Assembly (NCBI GenBank): GCA_045807745.1 | Contig: JBJMGT010000019.1 | Coordinates: 74,135-138,134, forward strand | From: QHXQ01 sp045807745 | GTDB taxonomy: Bacteria > Acidobacteriota > Blastocatellia > Pyrinomonadales > Pyrinomonadaceae | Reading direction: 5' to 3' | DNA: 64,000 bases | Part shown: one piece after another, positions 18,844 to 27,426 of the stretch | How the letters are laid out: every line of letters begins with the position of its first letter | How positions within the stretch are numbered: the first letter of the stretch is position 1 | The notes under the pieces: model-generated | Database searches by the model: none | What the model saw: the letters and a program-made list of their open reading frames with translations, nothing else | What the model was told of the DNA's origin: nothing | Translations under genes and position numbers: made by a program

Positions 18844-19517
18844 GCAGTCGCCGTTTGCTCCGTCGTCAAATGTTGTTTGATAATGCGCCGCACTTCGCGT
18901 TGCTGCTTCTCAATCGAGCGCGTTGCATCGATCAATGTCAAGCCGAACTCGTCCACCATGCGGTCGTATTCGGCGAGAATCTTGCCTTGAAAGATTTTAA
19001 AACTCTCTTCTTCATCATCCGTCCAGCCCATGTCCAGCCCCGCTTCGTAATACTTCAACTGCGGGCGGGCGGAGATGATGCGATCAATCGCCACGTCGAG
19101 CGGTGCGCGGAAATATAAGGCGACCGTCGGGCGCACGGCGAAGCTGTACACCTCGCGCACCCACGCGCGGTCGCAGCCGCGTGCCACGTCGCGCGCAAAC
19201 GCCGTGTACATGTAGCGATCAGCGAGTACGATTGCGCCGGCCTTCAAAGGCGGGATAATGTCGCGTTCGGTGCGATCGGCAAAGTCTGTGGCGTGGATGA
19301 GCGAGAAGGTCGTGGGTGTGAACAGATGCCGTTTCTTGGCCCGCTTCGTCGTGTCCTTGACGAGCGGCGAAGAGTTCCACTCGGAGAAGAAAACTGGATA
19401 GCCTTCGGCCTTCAGCCATTGGTGCAAGAGCGCAAGCTGCGTTGATTTGCCGCTGCCGTCCGTGCCCTCCACGACGAAGAGCTTGCCAGGAAACTCGTGT
19501 TGACCGTAATGGATCAT
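18840..19517 (-). CDS. Thymidylate kinase family protein (paralogue 1)
   Basis: 225 residues with an intact P-loop (FVVEGTDGSGKSTQLALL), LADRYMYTAFARDVARG and a basic lid region. The overall length fits Tmk (~210 residues). It differs from housekeeping Tmk by the insert FTPTTFSLIHATDFADR and the acidic segment DMGWTDDEEESFK, both shared with its downstream partner, so the pair forms a distinct subfamily that arose by tandem duplication. The genes overlap by four bases. The location between an Ap4A-hydrolase-like phosphatase and polyphosphate enzymes suggests nucleotide or phosphate metabolism, possibly with polyphosphate as a phosphate source (inference). Confidence 0.82.
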   Translation of the reverse strand: MIHYGQHEFPGKLFVVEGTDGSGKSTQLALLHQWLKAEGYPVFFSEWNSSPLVKDTTKRAKKRHLFTPTTFSLIHATDFADRTERDIIPPLKAGAIVLADRYMYTAFARDVARGCDRAWVREVYSFAVRPTVALYFRAPLDVAIDRIISARPQLKYYEAGLDMGWTDDEEESFKIFQGKILAEYDRMVDEFGLTLIDATRSIEKQQREVRRIIKQHLTTEQTATA

Positions 19518-19573
19518 AGCTGCAATCTTAACCTGTCGATGTTACACGTTTGTAACCGATGTGACCGGACGCA

Positions 19574-20236
19574 TCAGGCGATGCGATGTTTGGGTTGCTC
19601 GTAAACACGCCGCGCCTGCACCTGCACGAACGCGTCGGTCTCGATAATATAAGCCGTCAGTTGAAAGCCGTAGACGCAGCCTGTGTCTAGCCCGATGGCG
19701 TAGCGGGCGCGGCGCGGCGCGGGCGCGGGCCAGTGCCCGTAGAGAATCGTCTGCGGCCCATTGTACAACGCATACCAAGGCAGCCCTGTGCGACTTTGCG
19801 GGTCAGCGCCGAGTGTGCGCAGCGCCGTCAGGTCTTCGATTGCTTGCGCGCCGAGCGGCACACCGGGCCGGACGCCCGCATGGACGACGAGGTGCGCGCC
19901 CAGATCGATCATCGGCGGTAGCGCCGCCAGAAAAGCGGCATAGCGTGTCTTGTCCGAGTCTAACTCCGCACGCGTCTGCTCCTGCGCGGGCTTGAGCGTC
20001 ACCGCCTCGCCCCGCCAGTGGCGCAAGAGCGCCAGGTCGTGATTGCCGATGACGGAACTGAAACGCGTATCGGCGATAAAGCGTTCGAGCACCTCGCGGC
20101 TCTGTTCGCCTTTCACGATCAGATCGCCCACGGCGACGACGCGATCATCCGGGCGCAAGTCGAGCCGGTCGAGCAATGCGACCAACTCCGCATAACAGCC
20201 GTGTATGTCGCCGACGATGATGGTGCGCCCCGCCAT
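19574..20236 (-). CDS. Metallophosphoesterase, Ap4A hydrolase / PrpE-like
   Basis: 220 residues of the calcineurin-like fold: GDIHGCYAELVALLDRL, VAVGDLIVKGEQS (in place of the usual GDxVDRG), VIGNHDLALLRH, VVHAGVRPG and YGHWP. These are the metal ligands of symmetrical diadenosine tetraphosphatases (ApaH) and PPP-type phosphatases. The change of DRG to VKG removes an Arg that contacts phosphate in PPP phosphatases, which argues for a nucleotide rather than phosphoprotein substrate. Start ATG 20236; it is the first gene of the minus-strand run and is divergent from the CBS gene across a 209-base spacer. Confidence 0.82.
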   Translation of the reverse strand: MAGRTIIVGDIHGCYAELVALLDRLDLRPDDRVVAVGDLIVKGEQSREVLERFIADTRFSSVIGNHDLALLRHWRGEAVTLKPAQEQTRAELDSDKTRYAAFLAALPPMIDLGAHLVVHAGVRPGVPLGAQAIEDLTALRTLGADPQSRTGLPWYALYNGPQTILYGHWPAPAPRRARYAIGLDTGCVYGFQLTAYIIETDAFVQVQARRVYEQPKHRIA

Positions 20237-20445
20237 GATGTGCCAAACGCCTTCCGTGTTCTGTTATGGTCGCCCGGCATAGTACCCCGAAGCGGCGGCG
20301 CAGAAAAGTTCCCGTCCCCGTCTGTTTTGTGCTAAAAGCTTGTGGTCAAAGTTCTTGTTTAGGAGCCTGCCAGCGCAAGCGCACGACCCAACACCTCACC
20401 ATCCCAGTGCCGGGCGGCAGGCATCAGCCACTTAAGGAGCAACTG

Positions 20446-20991
20446 ATGAAGGTGCAGGACATTATGACCACAGACGTGCGGGCGTGCGGCCCCTCGGCCT
20501 CGCTCGCCGATGCCGCCCTAATCATGTGGGACAACGACTGTGGGACGGTGCCGGTGGTCAACGATGCGGGCACGTGTGTCGGCATGATCACGGATCGCGA
20601 TATCTGCATGGCCGTCGCGACACAGAACAGGCGGGCCTCGGAACTCACGGTCGGCGCGGTCAGCGCGGGCAAAGTTGTCGCCTGCCGGCAGGACGCAGAC
20701 GTGCGCACTGCGCTTGAGCAGATGCGGCGCGAGCAGTTGCGCCGGCTGCCCGTGCTCGACGGCGAGGGCCGTGTGGTCGGCATCTTGTCCATGGCCGACG
20801 TGCTCCGCCACACGAAGAAGGGCGAGAGCAAAAAAGGCAAGCACGTGGCGCACAAAGATGTAATCCGCACCCTTAAAGCGCTCACCAAACCAGCGCCGCC
20901 GCTTGATGATGACGACACCACATCTGAGTTAGCCGAACAGACTGATGTTAACGAACAAGCGAACGTTGACGAACCGCTGACCGATCTTTGA
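20446..20991 (+). CDS. CBS-domain pair protein
   Basis: 181 residues. Two CBS repeats fill residues 1-130: VQDIMTTDVRACGPSASLADAALIMWDN with VGMITDRDI, and TALEQMRREQLRRLPVLDGEGRVVGILSMADVL. CBS pairs bind adenine nucleotides and sense energy status. The basic stretch KKGESKKGKHVAHKDV and an acidic C-terminal tail follow. The start is ATG 20446 because AAGGAG lies six bases upstream; the open frame further upstream lacks family similarity. First gene of a plus-strand run with SixA and PPK2. Confidence 0.88.
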   Translation: MKVQDIMTTDVRACGPSASLADAALIMWDNDCGTVPVVNDAGTCVGMITDRDICMAVATQNRRASELTVGAVSAGKVVACRQDADVRTALEQMRREQLRRLPVLDGEGRVVGILSMADVLRHTKKGESKKGKHVAHKDVIRTLKALTKPAPPLDDDDTTSELAEQTDVNEQANVDEPLTDL

Positions 20992-21034
20992 CTCGCGGCC
21001 TGAGACCGTGTGCTTTGACCCGCCGCCGGCCCGA

Positions 21035-21532
21035 ATGATGAAGACACTGTTGCTTATGCGCCATGCGAAATCCAGTTGGGCCGACGCGGGTCAACCGGAT
21101 TTTGAGCGCCCATTGAATGAACGCGGGCGCGCCGCCGCGCCGCTTATGGGTCGCTACCTGCGTCAGCAGTCGATGCAGCCCGATGCCGTCATCTGTTCAC
21201 CCGCCGCCCGCGCCCGCGAGACGGCTGCACTAGCGCTCGCTGCCGCGCAGTACACCAGCGCAGTGCGCTATGACGCGCGCATCTACGAGGCGAGTGCCGC
21301 ACGCCTGCTTGAAGTTATCAATGAGACGCCTGAACCGGCGACGACCGTGCTCCTCGTCGGGCACAATCCGGGCCTGGAAGATTTCGTCCGGCTGCTGACC
21401 GGCGCGCACGAGCGCATCCGGACGGCCGCCATCGCATGCATCACCATCGACACAGACGCTTGGCGCGCGGTCGAGCCGCGCGCCGGCCGACTCGCATGGC
21501 TTGTCAAACCAAAAGAACTCAGCACCAGTTGA
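21035..21532 (+). CDS. sixA: Phosphohistidine phosphatase SixA family
   Basis: About 165 residues, a histidine-phosphatase fold with the catalytic LLLMRHAKSSWAD, FERPLNERGRAAAPLMGRYL, VICSPAARARETA and LLVGHNPGLEDFVRLL. SixA-type enzymes remove phosphate from His in Hpt domains or, in some lineages, act on other small phosphoesters. Two adjacent ATGs (21035, 21038) are both possible starts. It ends just before the PPK2 start (55 bases); the open frame of PPK2 extends back into it but no ribosome site supports that longer form. Confidence 0.85.
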   Translation: MMKTLLLMRHAKSSWADAGQPDFERPLNERGRAAAPLMGRYLRQQSMQPDAVICSPAARARETAALALAAAQYTSAVRYDARIYEASAARLLEVINETPEPATTVLLVGHNPGLEDFVRLLTGAHERIRTAAIACITIDTDAWRAVEPRAGRLAWLVKPKELSTS

Positions 21533-21587
21533 TTTGCAGACCCCAATCAAGCTCGTCCAACATGACCGTATTACAGGAGCAATGCTC

Positions 21588-22457
21588 ATGAATCACGACA
21601 ACTTTCTCGTGCCCCCAGGGAAAAAGGTCAGGCTGAAAGATTACGACCCGACCGACACCGGCAAATTCAAGTCGAAGGAAGAAGCGACCGAGAAGCTGCA
21701 AAAGGACATCCTGCGCCTCGCCAAGTTACAGGACACGCTCTACGCGCAGAACAACTACGCGCTGCTCGTTGTCTTGCAAGCGATGGACGCCGCCGGCAAA
21801 GACGGCACGATCCGCCACGTCATGTCGGGCGTCAACCCGCAGGGCACGCAGGTCTTCTCCTTCAAAGGCCCTTCGGCCGAAGACCTCGACCACGATTACC
21901 TCTGGCGCTCCTTCAAGGCGCTGCCCGAACGCGGGCGCATCGGCATCTTCAATCGCTCTTACTATGAAGAATGTCTCGTCGTGCGCGTGCATCCGGAGTA
22001 TTTGAACTTGCAACAACTGCCGCCCGAAGCGAAGGGTAAGAACATCTGGAAGCGCCGCTTTCAAGAGATCAACAACTTCGAGCGCTACCTTGTGCGCAAC
22101 GGCATTCTCATTTTGAAGTTCTATCTCAACGTCTCGAAGGAAGAGCAACGCCGCCGCTTCCTCGCGCGGATCGACACGCCGGAGAAGAACTGGAAGTTCT
22201 CCTTAAACGACGCCAAAGAGCGCGGCTACTGGGACGAATACATGGAAGCCTTCGAGGACATGTTCCAGCACACCAGCACGCGTTGGGCCCCCTGGCACAT
22301 CATCCCGGCCGACAACAAGTGGTTCACGCGGGCGGCGGTCGCCGATGTGATCATCTCTAAGCTGAAGTCGCTCGATCTCCGTTACCCGGCCGTGAGCGAG
22401 GAGCACAAGCAGAATCTACTGCGCGCGAAAGAGCTACTCGAAAGCGAAGCGCCTTAA
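21588..22457 (+). CDS. ppk2: Polyphosphate kinase 2 family protein
   Basis: 289 residues. Walker A is LQAMDAAGKDGTIRHVM, the Walker B/lid region is GIFNRSYYEECLVVRVHPE, and WKFSLNDAKERGYWDEYMEAFEDM plus WHIIPADNKWFTR complete the PPK2 nucleotide-binding fold. These enzymes transfer phosphate between polyphosphate and nucleoside mono- or diphosphates. The length and the DGTIRHV motif fit the short one-domain class; whether it makes ATP from ADP or ADP from AMP cannot be decided by eye. The ATG at 21588 is eight bases after AGGAG; the ATG at 21582 is only two bases from it. Together with CHAD and Ppx it gives a full make-bind-degrade polyphosphate set in 7 kb. Confidence 0.92.
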   Translation: MNHDNFLVPPGKKVRLKDYDPTDTGKFKSKEEATEKLQKDILRLAKLQDTLYAQNNYALLVVLQAMDAAGKDGTIRHVMSGVNPQGTQVFSFKGPSAEDLDHDYLWRSFKALPERGRIGIFNRSYYEECLVVRVHPEYLNLQQLPPEAKGKNIWKRRFQEINNFERYLVRNGILILKFYLNVSKEEQRRRFLARIDTPEKNWKFSLNDAKERGYWDEYMEAFEDMFQHTSTRWAPWHIIPADNKWFTRAAVADVIISKLKSLDLRYPAVSEEHKQNLLRAKELLESEAP

Positions 22458-22471
22458 TAGAACTTTGCCTG

Positions 22472-22583
22472 TTGTCAGTTGTCCGTTGTGCTTTGTGCTT
22501 TGTTTTGGCGGCTCACTGCTACCTCTTCAGGTTTCAACCGAGCAAATAAAAACGACGGACAACCGGCAACGGACAACGGACAA
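22472..22583. repeat. Heptamer-built inverted repeat, copy A
   Basis: The left arm (22472-22506) is five 7-base units: TTGTCAG, TTGTCCG, TTGTGCT, TTGTGCT, TTGTTTT. The right arm (22556-22583) is CGGACAA, CCGGCAA, CGGACAA, CGGACAA, the complement of the same heptamer. About 50 bases separate them. The last unit runs into the ATG of the kinase/AAA gene at 22583, leaving no normal ribosome site. A large hairpin between PPK2 and the kinase is expected in the transcript. Confidence 0.8.
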
Positions 22584-25500
22584 TGTTCATGACGCGGACG
22601 AGCGAAGATTTTCGGGGCACGGATCGGTTTGAGCTGCACCGGCGCTTGGGCGCGGGCGGTATGGGCGTCGTCTACGAGGCGTTTGATCGCGAGCGCGGGC
22701 GCATCGTGGCGCTCAAAACTTTGCAGCGCGCCAGCGCCGACGATCTCTATCGCTTCAAGCGCGAGTTTCGAGCGCTCGCCGATGTGGCGCATCCCAATCT
22801 CGTCTCGCTCTACGAGTTGATGTCCGACGGCAGCTACTGGTTCTTCACCATGGAGCTAGTGCCGGGCGTTAACTTCTTGGCCTACGTTCGCGAACCGCTC
22901 GACTCTGCGGCCGCCGCTGCGACGAATGAGCACCCGACGCTGCTCGCCACCACCAGCCCGACCGGCGCGGCAGAGTCCTTCCCCTACGATGCGCCAACGC
23001 GTATCTCGCACCTGCAAGATCAAGCCCACGATTCTGTGCTACAGTCGCCGCCGCCTGATCTGGCCGCAACGACGTGCAACCTGCCGCGTCTGCGTGCGGC
23101 TCTGCGGCAACTAGCCGAAGGCGTCAACGTGCTCCACGAGACCGAGCAACTGCATCGCGACATCAAACCTTCCAATGTTCTCGTCACCCCTGAAGGGCGC
23201 GTCGTGCTGCTCGACTTCGGACTCATCATGGAGACGACCTCAGCCGAGCGCCCGCAACGCCCCGGTCTCGCCGGCACGCCCGCTTACATGTCGCCGGAAC
23301 AGATCGCCAATCAGTCGATCTCGCAGGCGAGCGACTGGTACAACGTCGGCGTAATTCTATACGAAGCCCTCACGGGTCGCCTGCCTTTCACTGGCACTGT
23401 GCTTGATGTTCTTGAACGCAAGCAGCAGAGCGAACCGCCGCCGCCGCGTACCCTCGTGCCCAGTGTGCCCGAAGATTTGGACGCACTCTGTCGTGATCTA
23501 CTCCGCCGCGATCCGCAGGCGCGCCCGACCGGCCGCGAGGTGTTGGAGCGACTTAACAGCGTCGGGTCTAACGGCGCGGCCACAGCGCGAACGGCTCAAG
23601 CACTCGTCGAATGGGATCAACTGATCGCCCTTGAGGCCGATCAGTTCATCGGGCGCAAGCGGCAACTGCAAGTGCTCGATGAAGCTTACGCTACGATCAA
23701 GGACGGGCAGACGGCCGTCAGCGTCTATGTGCATGGCATGTCGGGGATGGGCAAGAGCGCACTCGTTACGCATTTTCTGGACGAGCTACAGCGCCGTGAA
23801 GCCGAAGTCGTCGTGCTCAAAGGGCGTTGCTATGAGCGCGAGTCCGTGCCGTATAAAGCGCTCGATGGTGTGGTCGATAGTCTGAGCAAACACTTGATGC
23901 TCCTGCCCTCGGAGCAGGTAGACGAGTTGATGCCGGTGGACGCGCCTGCGCTTGCGCGCCTCTTTCCAGTGATCCTGCAAGTCGGCGCAATCAGCGAAGT
24001 GCCGCAGCGCGAACAACTCCTCGTTGAGCCGTTGGTGCTGCGCCGCCGGGCCTTCGCCGCGTTGCGCGAGTTGCTGGCGCGCCTTGCTTTGCGCCAACCG
24101 CTCGTCGTCTTCATAGATGATCTACACTGGGCGGATGCGGACAGCACCGCCTTGCTCGAAGACCTCTTGCGCCCGCCCGACGCGCCGCCGCTCTTGCTCG
24201 TCGCAAGCTTCCGCAGCGAAGAGATCGAAACGAAACCGTTCCTCAAACAACTCTTGCAACGCGTTGACGCCGGCTCATGTCGCGAGTTAAAGCTGCAACC
24301 ATTGCCGGCCGATGAGGCCAGCGCGCTCGTCCGTTCGATCCTGCCGCCCGATCAGCGCACGCTTGATGCGTCAATCGGCGTGATCGTGCACGAAGCTGCG
24401 GGCAATCCTCTGTTTATCGAAGAGTTGACGCGCTATGCGCTCTCAAGCGGGCGCTCCAAAACGGCCGGACTGTCGCTCGGTGAGATGATCATCGCCCGCT
24501 TGCTGCATCAACCTGCGGGCGCGCGGCCTTTGCTGGAAACTCTCTCCATCGCCGGGCGACCTTTGCGCCCGGATGTCGCGGCGCAAGCGACCGGGTTGCA
24601 AGACGACGAAGCGCCGCTCATCGCGAGCCTGCGCGCTGCCCGTTTTCTGCGCAGCGGCGGCACGACCCAGCAGCTAGAGCTTTATCACGACCGCATTCGC
24701 GAGACGCTGGCCACACAACTCGACAGCTCGACGGTACAGAAAATTCATCGCCGCCTCGCGGAGACGCTGACCGCGAAGGGCCTCGATGATCCGGAAGTGC
24801 TCTTTGAACATTTTCTCGGCGCGGGCGAAACGGACTTAGCCGCCACGCTCGCCACCCTTGCGGCCAGACGCGCCATCACTGCGCTCGCCTTCGACCGCGC
24901 CGCGCACTTTTATCGCAAGGCGCTTGAATTGGCCCCGGTTGTCGGGACTGATCTTTTACCGCTTAAGATCAAGCTCGGTGAAGCGTTGGCGAACGCCGGC
25001 CGGCCGGCCGAAGCGGCGGGCGTCTATCTTGATGCGGCTGAGAGTGCCGCGGCCGATCAAGCGCTTGAGCTACAACGCCGCGCGGCCGAACAGTTGTTGA
25101 TGGGCGGGCACATCAACGAAGGGTTGGACGTGTTGCGTCGCGTGCTCGCCGTCGTCGGTTTCAAGCTCGCGCCCGATGCAAAACGGGCGATGCTGTCGCT
25201 CTTGCGCCAGCGCGCACAGTTACGTCTGCGCGGGTTTAAGTTCACCGCGCGCCCGTCTGAAGCGATGACACAGGACGAGTTGCTGCGCATAGACACTTGC
25301 TGGGCGGTCGCGGCGGGCCTCGGTCTAGTGGATACGATGCGCGCCTTTGATTTTCAGACGCGCCATCTGCTGCTCGCCTTGCGCGCCGGTGATCTCTACC
25401 GCATCGCGCGCGCCCTCTGCACGGAGGTCGGCTTCATCGCCACGGCCGGCGGCCCCGTTGAGCGCAACACCGCGCGCATGCTGGAACAGGCCGAGGCGCT

Positions 25501-26440
25501 GGCACATCGTTCCGGTCATCCGCACGCACAGAGTCTCGCCGTGTGGGCGCGCGGCATCTCGGCCTATCTGGTCGGTGATTGGGCGAACGCGGCGAAGCTG
25601 TGCGAGCGTGCGGCCGAGATGTTACGCGAGAAGTGTACGGGCGTGACGTGGGAGTTGAATACCGCGCACCGTTTTCTGTTTGGCTCGTTGCTGTTTCTCG
25701 GCGAGGTTGGCGAGCTATCGCGGCGCGTGCCTGTGCTCCTCGCCGCCGCACAGGAACAGGGCAATCTACTGGCCGCAACCGATCTGCGCACACGCATCAA
25801 CTTGATCTGGCTGGCGCAAGATCAACCGGATGCGGCACGGCAGGAAGTGATCGACGCTATGCTGCGTTGGCCGCAAGAGGGTTTTCATTTGCAACACTAC
25901 AGCGCACTGTTGGCGCTCGTCCAGATCGAGTTGTACACGGGCGATGGCACAGTGGCGTGGAAACATCTGACGGGGCAATGGCGCGCGCTCGACCATTCGA
26001 TGCTGATGCGCGTGCAGGTCTTACGCATCGAGGCGCGCCACTTGCGCGCACGCTGCGCGCTGGCGGCCATTATCAGCGGCGCAACACGCCCCGAACGTTT
26101 GTTCCACATGGCCGAGTCTGCGGCTCGACAGATCGAGCATGAGCACATGGCTTGGGCGCGCCCGCTGGTCGCATTGATCCGGGCCGGCGTTGCCGGCTTA
26201 CGCGGCGATCTGGCGCGCGCCGCCGAACTCTCGACGGTCGCCATCGCCGGCTTTGAGGCCGCGCAGATGCACCTCTATGCGGCGGCGGCGCGGCGGCGGC
26301 TGGGGCAACTAACGTCTGGGGCCGAAGGTCAACGCTTGTTGACGGAAGCGGACGCGTGGATGAAAGCGCAACGCATTAAGCACCCGGCCCGTATGACCCA
26401 GATGCTCGCGCCCGGCTTTTTCCACGGTGCGGAGGACTAA
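22583..26440 (+). CDS. Ser/Thr protein kinase with AAA/NACHT-like ATPase and helical-repeat region (PknK-like)
   Basis: 1285 residues. Residues ~17-320 are a Hanks kinase: LGAGGMGVVYEAF, VALKTL, LHRDIKPSNVLV, LLDFGLIM, GTPAYMSPEQ, with a ~70-residue insertion before the catalytic loop. An AAA_16-type ATPase follows (FIGRKRQLQVLDEA, P-loop VHGMSGMGKSALV near 388, Walker B LVVFIDDLHWADADS near 509). The C-terminal ~550 residues are TPR-like helices (FDRAAHFYRKALELAP and similar). This kinase-STAND layout occurs in PknK-like and myxobacterial or acidobacterial signalling proteins; here no HTH ends the chain, so output is probably by phosphorylation or protein contact. The start could be ATG 22583 or ATG 22589. 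It is followed by the crotonase gene after one base. Confidence 0.88.
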   Translation: MFMTRTSEDFRGTDRFELHRRLGAGGMGVVYEAFDRERGRIVALKTLQRASADDLYRFKREFRALADVAHPNLVSLYELMSDGSYWFFTMELVPGVNFLAYVREPLDSAAAAATNEHPTLLATTSPTGAAESFPYDAPTRISHLQDQAHDSVLQSPPPDLAATTCNLPRLRAALRQLAEGVNVLHETEQLHRDIKPSNVLVTPEGRVVLLDFGLIMETTSAERPQRPGLAGTPAYMSPEQIANQSISQASDWYNVGVILYEALTGRLPFTGTVLDVLERKQQSEPPPPRTLVPSVPEDLDALCRDLLRRDPQARPTGREVLERLNSVGSNGAATARTAQALVEWDQLIALEADQFIGRKRQLQVLDEAYATIKDGQTAVSVYVHGMSGMGKSALVTHFLDELQRREAEVVVLKGRCYERESVPYKALDGVVDSLSKHLMLLPSEQVDELMPVDAPALARLFPVILQVGAISEVPQREQLLVEPLVLRRRAFAALRELLARLALRQPLVVFIDDLHWADADSTALLEDLLRPPDAPPLLLVASFRSEEIETKPFLKQLLQRVDAGSCRELKLQPLPADEASALVRSILPPDQRTLDASIGVIVHEAAGNPLFIEELTRYALSSGRSKTAGLSLGEMIIARLLHQPAGARPLLETLSIAGRPLRPDVAAQATGLQDDEAPLIASLRAARFLRSGGTTQQLELYHDRIRETLATQLDSSTVQKIHRRLAETLTAKGLDDPEVLFEHFLGAGETDLAATLATLAARRAITALAFDRAAHFYRKALELAPVVGTDLLPLKIKLGEALANAGRPAEAAGVYLDAAESAAADQALELQRRAAEQLLMGGHINEGLDVLRRVLAVVGFKLAPDAKRAMLSLLRQRAQLRLRGFKFTARPSEAMTQDELLRIDTCWAVAAGLGLVDTMRAFDFQTRHLLLALRAGDLYRIARALCTEVGFIATAGGPVERNTARMLEQAEALAHRSGHPHAQSLAVWARGISAYLVGDWANAAKLCERAAEMLREKCTGVTWELNTAHRFLFGSLLFLGEVGELSRRVPVLLAAAQEQGNLLAATDLRTRINLIWLAQDQPDAARQEVIDAMLRWPQEGFHLQHYSALLALVQIELYTGDGTVAWKHLTGQWRALDHSMLMRVQVLRIEARHLRARCALAAIISGATRPERLFHMAESAARQIEHEHMAWARPLVALIRAGVAGLRGDLARAAELSTVAIAGFEAAQMHLYAAAARRRLGQLTSGAEGQRLLTEADAWMKAQRIKHPARMTQMLAPGFFHGAED

Positions 26441-26441
26441 C

Positions 26442-27377
26442 ATGGACGCACTGCGCACGATGCTCTACGAGAAGACGGGGCGCGTGGCCCGCATCACGCT
26501 CAACCGGCCCGAGCGTGGCAACAGCATCACGTTCGCCATGCCCGCCGAGTTGGCCGCATGCGTCGAGGATGCGAATCTTGATCCGGCAGTGCACGTCATC
26601 CTGCTCGCCGGCAACGGTACAGGCTTCTGTGGCGGTTACGATCTGGTTGAATTTGCCGAACAGCAATTGACTGATGAAACCGGCGCAGCAACGCATGAAG
26701 CGCACACGCGCCCGCCGGCCGGCTCACCACTCGATCCGCGCGTGCAGTTGGCGAATCACGATCCCACTCAGCCTTGGGATGCAATGACGGACTACGCCCT
26801 GATGAGTCGCAACGGCCGCTGCTTCATGAGTCTCTTCCACGGCGCGAAGCCGGTCGTGTGCAAGGTGCACGGCTTCTGCGTCGGCGGCGGGACGGACATC
26901 GCGCTCTGTGCCGATCTGTTGGTTATCGAAGACGAAGCGAAATTTGGTTATCCGCCGGCGCGTGTGTGGGGGTCGCCGATCACCGCGCTCTGGGCTTATC
27001 GCGTCGGTTTGGAGAAGGCGAAGCGCTTGCTCTTTACTGGTGATTGCCTTTCGGGCCGTGAAGCTGTCGCGTGGGGGCTGGCGACCGAAGCGCCGAGCCG
27101 GGCGCAATTGGATGAACGTTGCGAGTTGTTGGTCGAGCGCATCGCACGTCTGCCGATCAACCAGTTGGTAATGATGAAGCTGCTGCTCAACCAAACCGTG
27201 CTCGCGCAGGGACTCGCGGCCACGCAGATGCTCGGGACAATCTTCGATGGCATCGCGCGCCACACGCGCGAAGGCTACGCTTTTCAACAACGCGCCGCCG
27301 AAGTCGGCTTCAAAGAGGCCGTGCGCGAGCGCGACGAACCGTTCGGCGACTTCGGGCTGTCAACATTCAAGCCGTGA
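26442..27377 (+). CDS. Enoyl-CoA hydratase/isomerase (crotonase) family protein
   Basis: 311 residues. ARITLNRPERGNSITFAMPAEL, the first oxyanion-hole motif AGNGTGFCGGYDL and the second VHGFCVGGGTDIALCADLLV are typical of crotonases. An insert of ~60 residues between the two motifs (including DPTQPWDAMTDYALMSRN) is found in a subgroup often annotated as enoyl-CoA hydratase in actinobacteria and acidobacteria. GGAGG lies six bases before ATG 26442 and overlaps the end of the upstream kinase gene. The acyl-CoA synthetase gene follows after 49 bases, suggesting a shared acyl-CoA pathway. Confidence 0.88.
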   Translation: MDALRTMLYEKTGRVARITLNRPERGNSITFAMPAELAACVEDANLDPAVHVILLAGNGTGFCGGYDLVEFAEQQLTDETGAATHEAHTRPPAGSPLDPRVQLANHDPTQPWDAMTDYALMSRNGRCFMSLFHGAKPVVCKVHGFCVGGGTDIALCADLLVIEDEAKFGYPPARVWGSPITALWAYRVGLEKAKRLLFTGDCLSGREAVAWGLATEAPSRAQLDERCELLVERIARLPINQLVMMKLLLNQTVLAQGLAATQMLGTIFDGIARHTREGYAFQQRAAEVGFKEAVRERDEPFGDFGLSTFKP

Positions 27378-27426
27378 ATGAGCTGCACACACGTTCCCCT
27401 CACTCGCATGGAGCGATAATCTGATT

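Noticed and set aside
20266..20445. 60-residue N-terminal extension of the CBS protein
   Set aside because: No family similarity, and AAGGAG sits six bases before ATG 20446.
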